From contig OU015490.1 of assembly GCA_907164885.2 (NCBI GenBank), positions 11,337,466-11,401,465 on the forward strand: DNA of 64,000 nt. Direction: 5' to 3'. Source of the DNA: Dolomedes plantarius. Taxonomy: Eukaryota > Arthropoda > Arachnida > Araneae > Dolomedidae. A model generated the notes under the pieces. It worked only from the letters and a program-made list of their open reading frames with translations, had not been told where the DNA came from and made no database searches. Each line of letters starts with the position of its first letter. Within the stretch, counting starts at the first letter, position 1. Below, in pieces: positions 43,973 through 55,340 of the stretch. Both the position numbers and the translations under genes were made by a program.

Positions 43973-46900
43973 ATCGCAACTTCATCTTCAGACTGTCGGA
44001 GAAAGAAAACTCCCTTTAACACTTCTTATTACATGTTCAGTTCTCTTATATGATAATTTTTCATCTAATATGCTATACCTCTATAATTTATATGTACTTT
44101 GAAAGTCTAAATATTCCCTTAACTTAATGCAAGAAACGGTTAAGCGTTGATAATGTATTTTGTGGAAACACATATTTAATAGTTTTTAACTACCACATAA
44201 CTTCTTTTCATCCAATGTTTTTCCCACACTAAAACAAAGAGCGTGATATTTATATAAACGCTATGAAGTTAAGCAATGGAATTATCAAGGAAAACGCCTT
44301 ATATCAATACAAATGACACTGTGAATTTTTTGCCTGGCCTAAGAAAGTTTCTTCTCAAGTTCAAATTTCGGTTTAAATAACTGGTTCACCATGAAAAATG
44401 AATTAAAGATAATACATTTTGAATAGTTTGCAAAACCTTTAAGAAATGTCAATCACGTTGATATATTACACTTTTATCAGCACTACAAAAAATAATTTCT
44501 CCCTTTTAGTAAAAGTTATGAGAAAGAAATGCTTTTTTTGTTCCAAATTTATGGAATTCATCCACCCTCCGGCAGATAATTTTCTCTATGAATTTATGTG
44601 GATAGTAGCAATATCTATCCGATTGAAATGAACAGAATAATTTATACATCTTTGAAATCCTTGGAGAAATGGAATCGTCATTGACAAGATATACGGAAAT
44701 TAAATTTGAGTGTGTAAGATTCGAATAAGATATTTAACAAACCCAGAACTTAAACGCTTTCGCTATCAAAATAAATAACATGTTTCAGGAAGATTCTGGA
44801 ACACTGGCTTACATTTATTACTCGACGAGAATTCTTGTAAAAGTATTTATAAAAATAGTTAACACTTTTTTTTGAAAAAATTCAAAGATGCCAGAGATAT
44901 ATTTAATTTAAACCTCAATATAGCGTCTTATAATGATTTTTCATGCATTTAATTTTAAAGTGTAGTATTGGAAAAAAGATATTTTGCTTCCGTAAATATA
45001 TATATAATGACATACATAACATACAATCAATTTCTCAGGCCATACAAGTCTATATCATTTTGTATAGTTAGTTTTAACTTATAAGCTCTTTTTTCAGTTT
45101 TTAAAAAAGCAATTGATATCGTATTATAATCCTGCAGAAGTGTAATGTGGGTGGAAATTGATAATGAAATTGTAAAAGGGATTAAATAATGCAACGTAAT
45201 TAATTTTACATTTGACAAATGAAATAAGAAACAATTAAAAAAAATTGTTTGTTGTTGGCTCTGTGAGATATAATTAAATATTTATGGACAGTTTAACGCA
45301 TATTTTATGTATTTCATGAAAAAAATGTTAAATTTATACGAAATGTATTTTAAATCGAATCTAAATAATTTTATTTTTATATAATTATTTAAAATATTGT
45401 TTACAATTTCGAGTTTGATTATATTATGTTTTGTTTCTTTGTGCTGTATGGAATTGACATATTAGATATAGGGCTGATTCCTTATACCTATGTGTTTCTA
45501 GCATGCAATTTAGCGAAAAATTATGATAGCTGGTGGACTATTTTGAGTTTAAAATGTTAAAAAAATGAAACTTCACCTGAAATTCAAATCCATTTTATAA
45601 AGAATAAATATGCCTAAGGTCATAGTTATTTCAAATACCGCTGAATCATTTATTTTTAATTTTGAAGTAATGACGATTTTTATCATTTACTGCTTTATAT
45701 GCATTTCTCCCAGTGGTAAAAGAAGCTAAAATAACGCTGAGGGTTTTTTTTATCAAAATATTTCAAAATTAAATGTTTCATCAGAATACGTCGGGAAATT
45801 TAATTTTAAATTTCTGTTTTATTTTAAAGTTTTCTCTTGTTTTTGGAATGATGTATATACACTGTAAATTTACCGTATGAACTTGATATTTAAAATTTTA
45901 ATTATTTTATACAGAGTAAATTTTAACTTACTTTCTTACAATACTGCAAAAATATTCTTTTTAGTATTTCCTTATTTAAAAGGGTTAACTTTCAAATTAT
46001 TTCCTTTAAAAAATTCCACATATTCAAATGCTATTCACCTGTCCGACATTTGTTTTTCTTGCGTTTTTTGCATCCTGAGTAAACCCATATTATAAAAATA
46101 TTTTTTGAACGTTTGATTGAAATGTAAAGTTGTTTTATATGATCCGCTCATTTGCCAAATCAGTTAAGTAGGTAATACAAAAGTTTGAGAAAAGTGATAA
46201 AATAATATACACTGCTTTCAAAATTCCTCTGAAAATATATTTTCAAATAACCATTGTAGAATGTATTATTGCCGATGGAGTTTTTATCTAACGTCATATA
46301 AAATCTATAAGATAGAACACCCTTGGAGTAATCGTTGTTATTATCTCAATTTTTTGGTGACTAACCGGTTTGGCAAGTGAAAAAAGTAATAACATCCAAT
46401 TCAGTATTCAAATTATTTTTTATTACACGAAAAATTTAAATTATTGTTTGATAATTCTCAAGTGCTTACTTCTGTAGCAGTTAGACTATCACTGACTCAT
46501 TTATTTTACTTTTTTGAAAAGAAACAACACTAAACGATTGACCGTTATCATCAAGTACTTGCTTCTGCGTTTGAATTGCATTATTGCAACGATTTGCGTT
46601 AGAGTACGGACTTAACTTGGTTAGCTTCTGAAGAAAAATTACTTCTTATTCGATGACCATATTTATAATGAATGTAAAAAGTTAAGAGTCAATAAATTGC
46701 TTTGAAACTAAAATTTCAAATATTTGGAAAAATGGACTAAACTAGTTTGGCTTGTGAGTGGCTCTTTATAACAATAAAATACTTATAGGTAATAAATATT
46801 GATAAGTAAAGTTAATATATTATACCATAGCAATATATGTGCCCCTATTTAAGATTTTCTATAAAAATATAAATGTATAAGAAAAATATATAAATTTTCC

Positions 46901-47059
46901 CCTAAATATTATTCTTTAAACAAAGAAATTTATATTAGAAATTTATGAATTGCCCCGGAAAATGAATTTTATAACTTATATTTTACCAACGAGTCAGAAA
47001 GTGTTTTTCAAGAATTAGAATTTAAAATTTTGTTTAATCTGGTTCAGTACATAATCAAA
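43973..47059. other. Long AT-rich stretch, nearly featureless
   Basis: No gene recognised over 3 kb. 46620-46745 is a partial direct copy of 48545-48725: both have GGTT(A/G)GCTTCTGAA and AATGTAAAAAGTTAAGAGTC. The copy here lacks about 55 bp, so a second, eroded fragment of the element near 48.6 kb is present. Confidence 0.5.
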
Positions 47060-47207
47060 ATGGTCTGTCGGGATCGGGAGCTTAAGTTTCGTCATCGTCG
47101 TTTAGATGCATAATGATGACGACCTCCGGTCCCTTTGAGTAAATTATCTGTCCGCGTCGAACTGGAAAACTGGTGGTAAGTTTTTATCTCAATTCAATTC
47201 ACTAGAA

Positions 47208-47678
47208 ATGTTTAACGAAAAACGCTTGTCCCAGTCGGAGCTCATGCAGGTTCACTCTCCTATTTATCTACCAGTTCCAACATCCACTTCTTCGACTCCC
47301 CAACGGAGCCCGTTTTCGTTATCAGTATCTGGCCATGCATCTCCCTGGTCACTAATCCGTGATTCACTATCACTTCGCCTGGGATCTCCCTGTGCGTCAG
47401 CTCAGGGAACCCCCTTTGTGACTTTCAGTCCCCAAAAAGAACAGGCGGAGCTCCTCCAAGCGCAAACCAACCATCCTACTCACAACCTGCTCGAGTTGCT
47501 TCAACTGAAAACCAACCTCACGCTGGCCCAGCCTTGGGACCAAAGAACCCATCTACCTGCCTCCCTGGCCGCAACAGCCGTGACCGTGATGGGTCACGGC
47601 CGTAATTTTACATCTAACATGTTCCACGACATGAATTTATGCAATAAAAAAATCAATAAATTGAGGGACGTTTTTTAA
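47208..47678 (+). CDS. 156-codon open frame, GC-rich, unrecognised
   Basis: From ATG 47208 the frame is open to TAA at 47676-47678. The protein is rich in Ser, Pro, Thr and Leu (for example PVPTSTSSTPQRSPFSL, then LLELLQLKTNLTLAQPWDQR), with no membrane segment and no motif that I know. The GC content at 47060-47600 stands out against AT-rich flanks, so the piece arrived as a unit. LINE 5' ends (GC-rich leader plus Ser/Pro-rich ORF1 start) look similar, and the leader contains a GTCATCGTCG / GATGACGAC inverted pair. A second frame (AGGAPPSANQPSYSQPAR type) is also open for part of the way, so the true frame is not certain. Confidence 0.4.
   Translation: MFNEKRLSQSELMQVHSPIYLPVPTSTSSTPQRSPFSLSVSGHASPWSLIRDSLSLRLGSPCASAQGTPFVTFSPQKEQAELLQAQTNHPTHNLLELLQLKTNLTLAQPWDQRTHLPASLAATAVTVMGHGRNFTSNMFHDMNLCNKKINKLRDVF
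47577..47600. repeat. 9-bp perfect hairpin
   Basis: GCCGTGACC and GGTCACGGC separated by GTGATG, near the end of the GC-rich open frame. Confidence 0.85.
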
Positions 47679-47930
47679 ATACATTCTGAAATAATTTAGA
47701 GTAAAATTAATTAAATATTATCCAATCCGCAAATTTATATACAGTAAATATATATCCATCACAACTTCCTCATGGCTATTTCGGAACTCGCCTCGAAGAA
47801 ATTCCCCGAGCCCCACCCACATTTAAGCTGTTTCCACTAATTTTTGAGAGCAAATTTAGAGCACTAATGTTATCCTATGTGAGCTAGGAACATCCCTCTA
47901 TATCTACTCTATTGACTTCAAAACATTAAT

Positions 47931-48600
47931 TCATTCAATCTGATTCTTCTGAACTCTGATCTTCGTGATCTTCTTCATCACTGTCTTGTTGGGTTTATGA
48001 GAAGGACTACCATCAGATCCCTCTGGAAGAAGTTGTAGGGTCTCACTACTATAAGACTTGTTCTTTTTCCTCGGCCTTTTTCTAGATCAGCTGATACTGG
48101 TATAAGTATCCCTGTTTATAAGAAGGGTGTTTAAGACATTCGTTATCAGTGTTGCTATTGAACTTTATGGAGTATTTTGTACGGTGGAGTCTAAATTGTT
48201 TTTTTCTAGATTTTTCTGATAATTGGCCAATGGGTACTATTGATTGACTAATTACAGTAGCCCCATAAATAAAAATTTTGTGCATTGATGGAGTCATAGG
48301 GTGCCAACTATAAAGGGCCACACACAGTCTTGTTGTTTTATCAGCATATTCTTGAAACATTTTTGCATCAATGTGATGCCCACTTGATACGGCTTCCAAT
48401 ATCACTTTCAAACTTTCTATCATTTCAACATCTACTCCAGTGATTTGTGAGGAAGTTTTTGGATCTGAAACAAAAGCGTCTAGCCGTTTTCCCATCATTA
48501 GTGTTTCCAAAGCCTTTGCGATTACTTTAGAGTACAAATTGAATTTGGTTGGCTTCTGAAAAAAATTTTTATTCGATGACCCCAAAATCTTGTCAAGGAG
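47931..48600 (-). pseudogene. Relic of an uncharacterised arthropod gene family (C-terminal half)
   Basis: On the minus strand a 167-codon frame (48585-48082) reads GSSNKNFFQKPTKFNLY, LKVILEAVSSGHHIDAKMFQ, LYSWHPMTPSMHKIFIYGAT and SIVPIGQLSEKSRKKQFRLH. It then shifts frame and ends with RKRPRKKNKSYSSETLQLLP and a stop at 47931. Many arthropod genomes carry multi-copy predicted proteins with SYPWYxMPxTVHKxLIHGxxxIxxxxLPIGxLSEExQExRNKxxKxxR, which is the same order; function unknown. The conserved Y of the YPW motif is S here. It lies back to back with the plus-strand relic at 49491-50568; the two families often occur as predicted genes in the same genomes, but a functional link is my inference. 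Confidence 0.65.
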
Positions 48601-48799
48601 TGGTCTTAATCCTTATTTTATGGGAAATTCATTATAAATGTAAAAAGTTAAGAGTCAAGAATGTGCTTTGATAATAAAATTTCAAAAAAAGAATTTTTGA
48701 AAAGTGGATTTTTCCAATTCAGCTGGGGTTTAAAGCAATTTTTTTCAGGATAAAATGGGCTAAATGCCTGGTAATAGAATAGTTCCAAAAATGAATCCT

Positions 48800-49165
48800 T
48801 ATTCATGAAATTTTAGCGTAAAATTTAAGATTTTTTTTTCCAAAATCCGTCCGTTTACAAGAGGAAGTTTTTCTAAGGAGGAAAATTGGCAACATGACAC
48901 AATTTGCTTTGCAAATAAGCAGAATGAAATTGTGCTCTCATGTCAAGTTTCAGATCTGAGAATTACTTTCTCTTCGTTAAAAAAAAATAATCAAAGTCCT
49001 GAAAATTTTCAAATATCGCACATTTAAGGCTTTGATTTCTCTGGTGGGGCACAAGATAGAAATATGAATTTTTCTCCACTGATAAAACTTTATAATAGTG
49101 TTATGCTCAAAAAATTTGAAGATGGAGATTTTACTACAAGCTGAGATATGACAAAGACTGAGATT
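48800..49165. repeat. Left inverted-repeat arm
   Basis: Inverted partner of 51018-51385. Confidence 0.7.
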
Positions 49166-49490
49166 TAACAATATGGCAAAACAATGCTGCCAGAGTATTT
49201 TTTCGTTGTAGTTATTGGTATATATTTATCTAAGTGTATCATTTAATTTTTTTGTTATCTTTAAATAATAGTAACAGAAAATAAAGCCTTTTGTAAAGCT
49301 TAGCATTTAATTTATTTAATAAATTTTATCTATACCTAAGGTTTACAAATACATTAAATATGGTTTGAGTAATTTTTGGACGTTTTAGATGCAACATGTT
49401 CAAATTTAGGTTTATCTTTACTTTCTAAAATGAAAAAAAACTCTGTAAAGAGACATAGAACTGTATTTGTTTATACCACTAAAATGTAAA

Positions 49491-50568
49491 ATGAACCATA
49501 GATGATGCAAAGTTAAATGTCAGTTCAAAAGATCTTCAGATGCTTGTGTATGATTTAAACAGTTCGGAATCTATGCTTTTCTATGTCAATGCACTAATTG
49601 ACCAGATGAACAAAATCTATCACATCTGCTATTACATTAACTTAACTCTGAAGAAATCACAGATAGTGTAAATTACTGCCAAAACGATACAACTGATAGT
49701 GCTGAGATGATTTCAGTTATTTAACCTAGAGAAGAATTTTAGGAATGTTTAGTGGTAAAATTACGAGTATGTGCTTTGAAGAAACATCACTATGAGTCCG
49801 AAAAATAATCAAGCTTCCTTAAACTATTGGAAAGCTTCCTTAAACTATTACTCTATTGGAAAGTAAAGAAAACCTTCTAGATTCAGAATGAATTGTAGTG
49901 GGTAATTTTTCCGAAAATTTTACTCTTGTCATTCACGATGAAATACAAAATTTTCACTGGGTGAAGAAGCAGGCCATTGTCCGTCCATTTGTTTATCATT
50001 ATAAGGACAATAATCGTGATAAATGCAGGAGTGGAAATTTTTGTGACATCAGCGATCATCTTACACATGACACCATAACAGGCCATACATTCTAAAATTA
50101 TTTGATTAATGATATAAAAACTACTGCCCCTTCATTGTCTAAAATCTTTCAGTTTAGCAATGGATCTTCTAGCCAGCACAAAAATAAGAAGAATTTTATA
50201 AACCATTGCCATCATGAGTCATTGCCATCTTTGACATTCAAGCAGAATGGCACTTGCCATGGGAAAATGCTTGTGATGGGGTAGGAAGAACGACAAAGAG
50301 AGAACTGTCCAAGAGGATCCTACAGATGACAACTGAAAATCAGATCCTCTCTCCTGAAGGAATTTTAAATTTATGTGACAAAAACCTTCCCGACACTACG
50401 TTTATGTATGTTCGAAGTGTAGAATTGGGCAACCATGGAAATGAATTACATAACCGATTTCAATGCTGCTTGCCGGTCCCTGACACTCGTTCCTACCATA
50501 TTTACGTTCCTGTAAATGTAACATTTATACGATGTTACCATATTTCAACCTTAAGAAACTTTCAGTAA
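49491..50568 (+). pseudogene. Relic of an uncharacterised, probably transposase-like arthropod family
   Basis: Plus-strand pieces in order: SEEITDSVNYCQND-like and VCALKKHHYESEK segments (about 49640-49810), then GNFSENFTLVIHDEIQNFHW with VRPFVYHYKDNN, then ISDHLTHDTI, IFQFSNGSSSQHKNKKNFIN and CHGKMLVMG. A one-base change of frame brings ENACDGVGRTTKRELSKRIL, ENQILSPEGILNLCDKNLPD and PVPDTRSYHIYVPVN. A widespread arthropod and cnidarian family has DFAENY, ISDxxxHDTxxVxxF, (F)SDGAxSQYKNxKNF, HFFATSHGKxxCDGVGGTxKR and an RSYHxFVP end. Conserved acidic residues in DFAEN, ISD and SDG could form an RNase H-like site; here SDG reads SNG, so that site would be broken. There are several frameshifts and stops. 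Confidence 0.7.
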
Positions 50569-51017
50569 TTAAAGATTTCCAAATCCCTTTCAACATTTAT
50601 ACTGCACGAAAAAGACATTGTTGCATGCGTGTTTAATAAAAGGTGGTATCTTGGAATCCACAATAAAGTGAACCTTTAACACAGAAATTTCAGAGTTAAT
50701 TTTTATGACCCAGCATGACAAATGACTTCATTAATGTTATTAACAGATCACATGACTTGTGCCTTCTTGTAAAATTTTGAGAAAGATCACCCTTATGGAA
50801 CTGACAACAGTAACTGGTCGAACTTACAACATTCCTCCTAAATTGTGTGTAAACATTTCTCAGATCTTTGTTAAACATCGTATGCAGTCTCTAAATAAGA
50901 TAAACATTGGTATTACACTACATTTTAAGCAGCATATTTTGTTTGCAAATATAACAAAAAAATAGAGAAATGTTTTTTATCCTATGGTACTCGTCGTAAT
51001 TGCATTTATTGACATCT

Positions 51018-51385
51018 TGTCCTTGCCATATCTCAGCTTCTAGTCAAATCTCGATCTCCAAATTTTTTGTGCATAACATTACTGCAACTTACTATCAGGG
51101 GTCATAATTTCAGATTTTTATCTGTTGCTCAACCGGATATATACGAGTAAAAGCCTTAAAAGGGGGACTTTTGAAATTTAAGAGTTTGGGATTTTTTTTT
51201 TCAACAAAGAGAAAGCAAGTCTCAGATCTGGAACTTAGCATATGAGTGCAAGCACTTTCTACCTTTTAGAAACAAAAGTGTCATGTTGACAGTTTTCCTT
51301 CCTAGAAAAGCTTCATCTTGTAATCGGACAGATTTCAGAAAAAAATCTAAAACTTTATGCTAAAATTTCCCCATACACATTACAT
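51018..51385. repeat. Right inverted-repeat arm
   Basis: Inverted partner of 48800-49165. Confidence 0.7.
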
Positions 51386-51420
51386 TAAAATCCAATGGTC
51401 ATTTTTTTGTTTCACTTCAA

Positions 51421-51962
51421 AAATATCTCTAAAATACTGTATTATTTAAGGGATGGCCAAATATATCAAAGAGTTTCGTTGACCCTCGCATTGTTCATAG
51501 AGGCAATCACACCTAATGCCCCTTGGCCCTACATTGAACTATTAATTAGTTCGAGACATGTCGCCACCACTTTAATTACATTGAGAAATATAACATATTG
51601 TGTTTTCCCGTTTACACAGCCAATTATTCTTATATTCCAAATTCGTAATATCATGAATTTCATCAGAGGAGAGTGTCTTTAATATCCAATACCACTTTTA
51701 GGAGGAAAATTAGGGAAAAGCAATAATTTGTAATCAAATTCACGTTTCTATAGTTTAGTTCAATTCTCCCATGGGATTGTCTACAATTGGTTTACTCCTT
51801 AACGTAAATGTTTCCACGAAAGGATTAAACATTTTAAGCAGGATCAGATTTTATCAACAAGTAATTAAATTTCTTTAAAGTGTTTTATTCATAATCTTGT
51901 GTCTCTTTGTTATAAATTTTTTGAACATTTTATCTTTCAAACGGACGTTAATCAAAATGACG

Positions 51963-51964
<2 letters not shown>
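51421..51964. other. No recognised feature
   Basis: A 95-codon frame spans 51395-51682 without a recognisable motif. Otherwise AT-rich. Confidence 0.45.

Positions 51965-52016
<52 letters not shown>
51965..52016. repeat. (TA)n microsatellite
   Basis: TA tract at the left edge of the DD41D element, which inserted at or next to it. Confidence 0.97.
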
Positions 52017-52017
<1 letters not shown>

Positions 52018-52021
<4 letters not shown>

Positions 52022-53316
52022 GGCTGTTCGCACATTTTTTAGACGATTTTGGTAAGCGGTAATAAAAAATCGTTTGCTGCAAAAGAAATAATTGCAATTG
52101 TACTATGTTTTTAAAAGTCAAAATTATCGTCTGTGGCTTGAAAGTTTGGTTTTAACTCAAAATGGCGTTTTTAACAAAGCAGTGGTTCAAAGGTTACATT
52201 TATGCTCTTTCCGAAGAGAAATATGCGTACTCCGTTATCCAAAAAACGATGTGAGAGTCATGGTTTTGTGATAAAGCGTCGATAGGTAATATCGTCAACA
52301 AGAAAGGAAAAAAACGTCAAATTGGAGCCTCAAGTGGGACAAAAATTCCAAACAAGTATCCAAGGAAAAAACGGACATCTTCGACTATTGCAGAGGTACG
52401 TTGCTTAATGTTAAAAGAAAATCCCCCTAGTCAAAGGACAGTTGCAAAATCATTAAAATGCTCGGTGTCCACTATAAACAAAATGATAAACGTTGATTTA
52501 AATCTTAAGAAAGCGAAAAAACGCAATGTGCAACGTCATCTTCCAAATCATATCGCTGAACGCAGGACACGCTGCAGAATTCTATATGAGAAACACTTAT
52601 CCAAAGAAAAATGGAAAACAATTGTCACAATAGATGAATCATGGGTGTATTTAAATGATTGCAACAAAAAAGAACCATTTATTATCATAAAAGGGGAGAA
52701 AAAAATTTAAGTACATGGTTCAAAGAATCGAAAGAAAGTTTTTCTAAGGGATTCATGATTGTTGCTGGTTTTTCTTATAATGGCAAGTTAAAAATAAAGA
52801 CAGTGGAAAAAAATGTCAAGATTAACTCCAAATACTATCAGGAATATATTTGATCGCCAAGTTTTCTGAATGAAATACCATCGCTTTACCCACAGTGCCA
52901 TCAATCCTGTGAGACTCCATCAGGACAAAGCTAGCAGTCACACTTCAAAATCCACTGTAAATTTCCTAAAAGAAATGGAACAAAAGACTGGTATCAAGGC
53001 CATACCCTTCACTGATATCCCTACTAAATCTCCCGACGTATCACCTATGGATTTTTGTGCTTTCGGACTCTTAAAATCTGCATTATCCAAACGTCGTCCC
53101 AAAACCCTTACAGGACTCTGGAAAGCTGTTCAGGAGGAATGGGATAGAATACCTCTTCTGACACTTCAAAAGACATTATTATCCTGGAAATTGCGGTGTC
53201 GAAAGATAGTTCAGAATAAAGGATGTCAAGTAGAACATTTAAAACACAAGAATTTTATGTAATTTATTTTTGTGAATACAATATACATCGTCTAAAAAAT
53301 GTGTTAACAGCCTCTG
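52018..53316 (+). mobile_element. IS630/Tc1/mariner element of DD41D type
   Basis: The left end CAGAGGCTGTTCGCACATTT and the inverted right end CAGAGGCTGTTAACACATTT agree at 27 of the first 29 positions. TA flanks both ends inside TA repeats. The length is 1,299 bp with a single plus-strand gene. Terminal sequence, TA target and gene order place it in the IS630/Tc1/mariner superfamily. Near-identical TIRs suggest it is not very old. Confidence 0.9.
52162..53262 (+). pseudogene. DD41D transposase, broken by stops and frameshifts
   Basis: From ATG 52162 the frame reads MAFLTKQWFKGYIYALSEE, with a TGA at codon 31 (52252-52254). It is then open through a helix-turn-helix (NPPSQRTVAKSLKCSVSTIN) to the first Asp in VTIDESWVYLND. 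A shift near 52700 leads to KGFMIVAGFSYNGKLKIKTV, and a shift back near 52860 leads to the second Asp in VRLHQDKASSHTSKS and the third in KSPDVSPMDFCAFGLLKSAL. I count 41 residues between the second and third D, giving DD41D. This spacing is known in the rosa and Visitor-like lineages; which one applies would need a tree. C-terminus intact to 53262. Confidence 0.85.
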
Positions 53317-53318
53317 TA

Positions 53319-53374
<56 letters not shown>
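53317..53374. repeat. (TA)n microsatellite between two transposons
   Basis: An interrupted TA tract separating the DD41D element from the Tc1 element. Confidence 0.95.
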
Positions 53375-53376
<2 letters not shown>

Positions 53377-53559
53377 GGTGATTATCTAAATAATGGAAAC
53401 ACCTATCAATATTAGTGGTGTTTATGAATCTGCTTCGCATTCCTTAAAAAGCAAGTTCGGCCACCGGTATTTTTTATATAATATAGTGTATGTATTTTTC
53501 TACTGTCTGGTAGCAGTAATGAAGCTAAGGGAAACGTGCTTTTGGGGGGAACAGCGTAA

Positions 53560-54480
53560 AATGTCAAACCTTGTAGACCTTGCGAAAAGGGCAAATTGTT
53601 GGAGCGTGTTTAAATTGAAGTATCTGTTACTGCAACCCCCAGGCTAATGGGTGTTTTTCGAGCTATGGTATCGAAAGTCATGATAGCATACATAGTACAC
53701 GGAAAAACATCCTTTGCCAAACAGAATAATGGACGAAAGGGAGAGCTGAGTGAAAGAGACTGACGAGGTATTGAAGCGGATTGTGACATGAAGAAAGAAA
53801 ATAACTGCAACCAAAATGACCGAAGAGCTCCAACTGCATCTGCATGTTCCGGTATCAACCGTTAGATGTAGCAGGGAACTTCACAAACAGAGCATTTACG
53901 GAAGAGTAGTTATTCCCAAGCTACTTGTAATAGATGCCATTACAAAATATCGTTCACAGTGGTACCACGAGCGCAAATCGTGGTCGGGTAATATGTCGAA
54001 AAACGGCATTTGGTCTGACGAATCATTGTTCATATTGTTCCTCTCAACAGGGCATGCATGTGTCTGGAGAACACCTACACAAGCGTAAGATTCTGGCTGT
54101 CTCATTTCAACTGTCAATCATGGAGGTAGATTTATCAGGGTTAGGGAAAGCTTATCATGGTTTTCTTCAGGTTCTATTGTAACCCTAAAAGGGAGATTGA
54201 ATGGGAAAGAATATGTTGAAATTTTAGCTCACTAGTCCATTCTATGATGCAAATATTGTTTCTTGCAGGAGATGGCGATCTCAAGTATGGTAATTCCCCT
54301 ATACATAGGGCCAGATTTATCAAGTATTGGTTTGAAGTGCATGAAAAAAAAAGTCAAATATATTATCTTGACCTGTACAACCCCCCCCCCCCCCGACTAT
54401 ATATCATCCAACAACTGAGATCTATATAAGAGGATAGAGCCAGATATCGATATCCACCACAGCATCTCTGCAGAAACTTT
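53560..54480 (+). pseudogene. Tc1-like transposase relic with second catalytic Asp lost
   Basis: Plus-strand pieces: SNLVDLAKRANCWSVFK (near the helix-turn-helix), VPVSTVRCSRELHKQSIYGR, the first Asp in WSDESLFILFLSTGHACVWR, CLISTVNHGG in another frame, SSGSIVTLKGRLNGKEYVEI, and GDGDLKYGNSPIHRARFIKY followed by WFEVHEKK. In this Tc1 group the last block is DAVFQDDNAPIHTARxVxxWFEEHE, so FQDDN has become KYGN and the catalytic Asp is gone. A 14-base C run (54381-54394) sits where the SPDLxxIE block would start, and the Glu cannot be found. Several stops and shifts are present. Confidence 0.75.
54381..54394. repeat. poly-C tract (14 C)
   Basis: Uninterrupted C run within the Tc1 relic, at the position of the proline-rich SPDL region. 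Confidence 0.95.
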
Positions 54481-54659
54481 CATGACTTTTCTCTCAAGAA
54501 TAGTATAATGTATTCTTAACCACTATTCCTGACTTGTATAATCCAATTCCAAGGTCAATAAGGTGGTATTACATGAAAAAGGTGATCCTGCGCCATATTA
54601 ATAAATGTTTTCATGATATTTCTTAGTGTTTCCATTATTTTTATATCCACCTGTATATA

Positions 54660-55271
54660 CAGTCGAACCTCCATATATCGAAGTAGCAAAATGCGCGAAA
54701 AAAATTCGATATATAGAAATTTCGATGTATAGAATTGAGCTTAGTCTTATCATAATTCTCCTAAAAAAATTTAAGCTAATTTTCGTATACGAAACTCCAT
54801 TTCTAATTTATATGCGAATCCCATTAAATGAAAGTTAATAACTAAAAAAGGAATTAATATGAAAGATTTATTGATTACTACATATCTTTAAAAAAAACAA
54901 TAATGCAGACAGTTGTTACAATGATCACAGTTACATTCTTTAAAAAAAACCTACGAATATCTTGCTGAACAGTTAGTTTTGCGTAAAGTTCAAAGAAATT
55001 TTCGTATTTATTCAGTCCACTAAAAACTTCATCAGGGACATTATCCGCGAATTGAAGTCTACGACATATTGTTTCAAATGCCAAAAATTGGTAGATTTTA
55101 TTCTAAAGTGGAATAAAATCTCCCAATTTGTCTTGAAAAAAATTTCGATATATAGAGATTTTTTCCATATATAGAAACAATTTTTCTATGTAATGAACAT
55201 GGAGATTTGCTAAGAGTTCGATATATAGAAAATTTCGATATAGGGAAGTTCGATATATGGAGGTTCGACTG
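54660..55271. mobile_element. Tigger/pogo-like deletion derivative
   Basis: The left end CAGTCGAACCTCCATATATC and its perfect inverted copy at the right end (to 55271) form TIRs. Repeats of TTCGATATATAGAAATTTCG continue inside both ends. TATA flanks each side. CAGTCGAACCTC with internal CGATATATAGA repeats is the standard Tigger/pogo terminus. The element is 612 bp and keeps only the 3' end of the gene. Confidence 0.9.
54878..55084 (-). pseudogene. Tigger/pogo transposase C-terminal remnant
   Basis: The minus-strand frame contains DNVPDEVFSGLNKYENFFEL and KLTVQQDIRRFF before running into the TIR. Pogo/Tigger proteins end with a low-complexity acidic tail and a QxxIxxFF motif shortly before the 3' TIR, which QQDIRRFF matches. 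The catalytic DDD domain and CENP-B-like DNA-binding domain are deleted. Confidence 0.6.
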
Positions 55272-55340
55272 TATATATACAACGTAATTTTTATGCAAAC
55301 ATCAATTGGCGAAATTCAGCTGACAAAATTAATATATATA

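Larger units (their letters stand above)
48800..51385. mobile_element. DNA element with about 360-bp inverted repeats
   Basis: 48800-49165, read on the minus strand, matches 51018-51385 read on the plus strand. Shared blocks in order are GCCATATCTCAGCTT(G/C)TAGT, CAAATTTTTTG(A/T)GCATAACA, AAAGCCTTAAA, CTCAGATCTG(A/G)AACTT, GTGTCATGTTG and CGGA(C/A)(G/A)GATTT. Identity is moderate (diverged, with indels). The repeats enclose the plus-strand coding relic at 49491-50568. The outer ends could not be fixed to the base and no clear target duplication was found, so the superfamily is open. Long subterminal inverted repeats around a single transposase-like gene suggest a cut-and-paste element. Confidence 0.65.
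53375..54653 (+). mobile_element. Tc1-like element, decayed
   Basis: The left end CAGGTGATTATCTAAATAAT and the inverted right end CAGGTGGATATAAAAATAAT form TIRs extending into GGAAACAC on both sides. TATA flanks each end. Its length of 1,279 bp is normal for a Tc1-like element. Confidence 0.85.
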
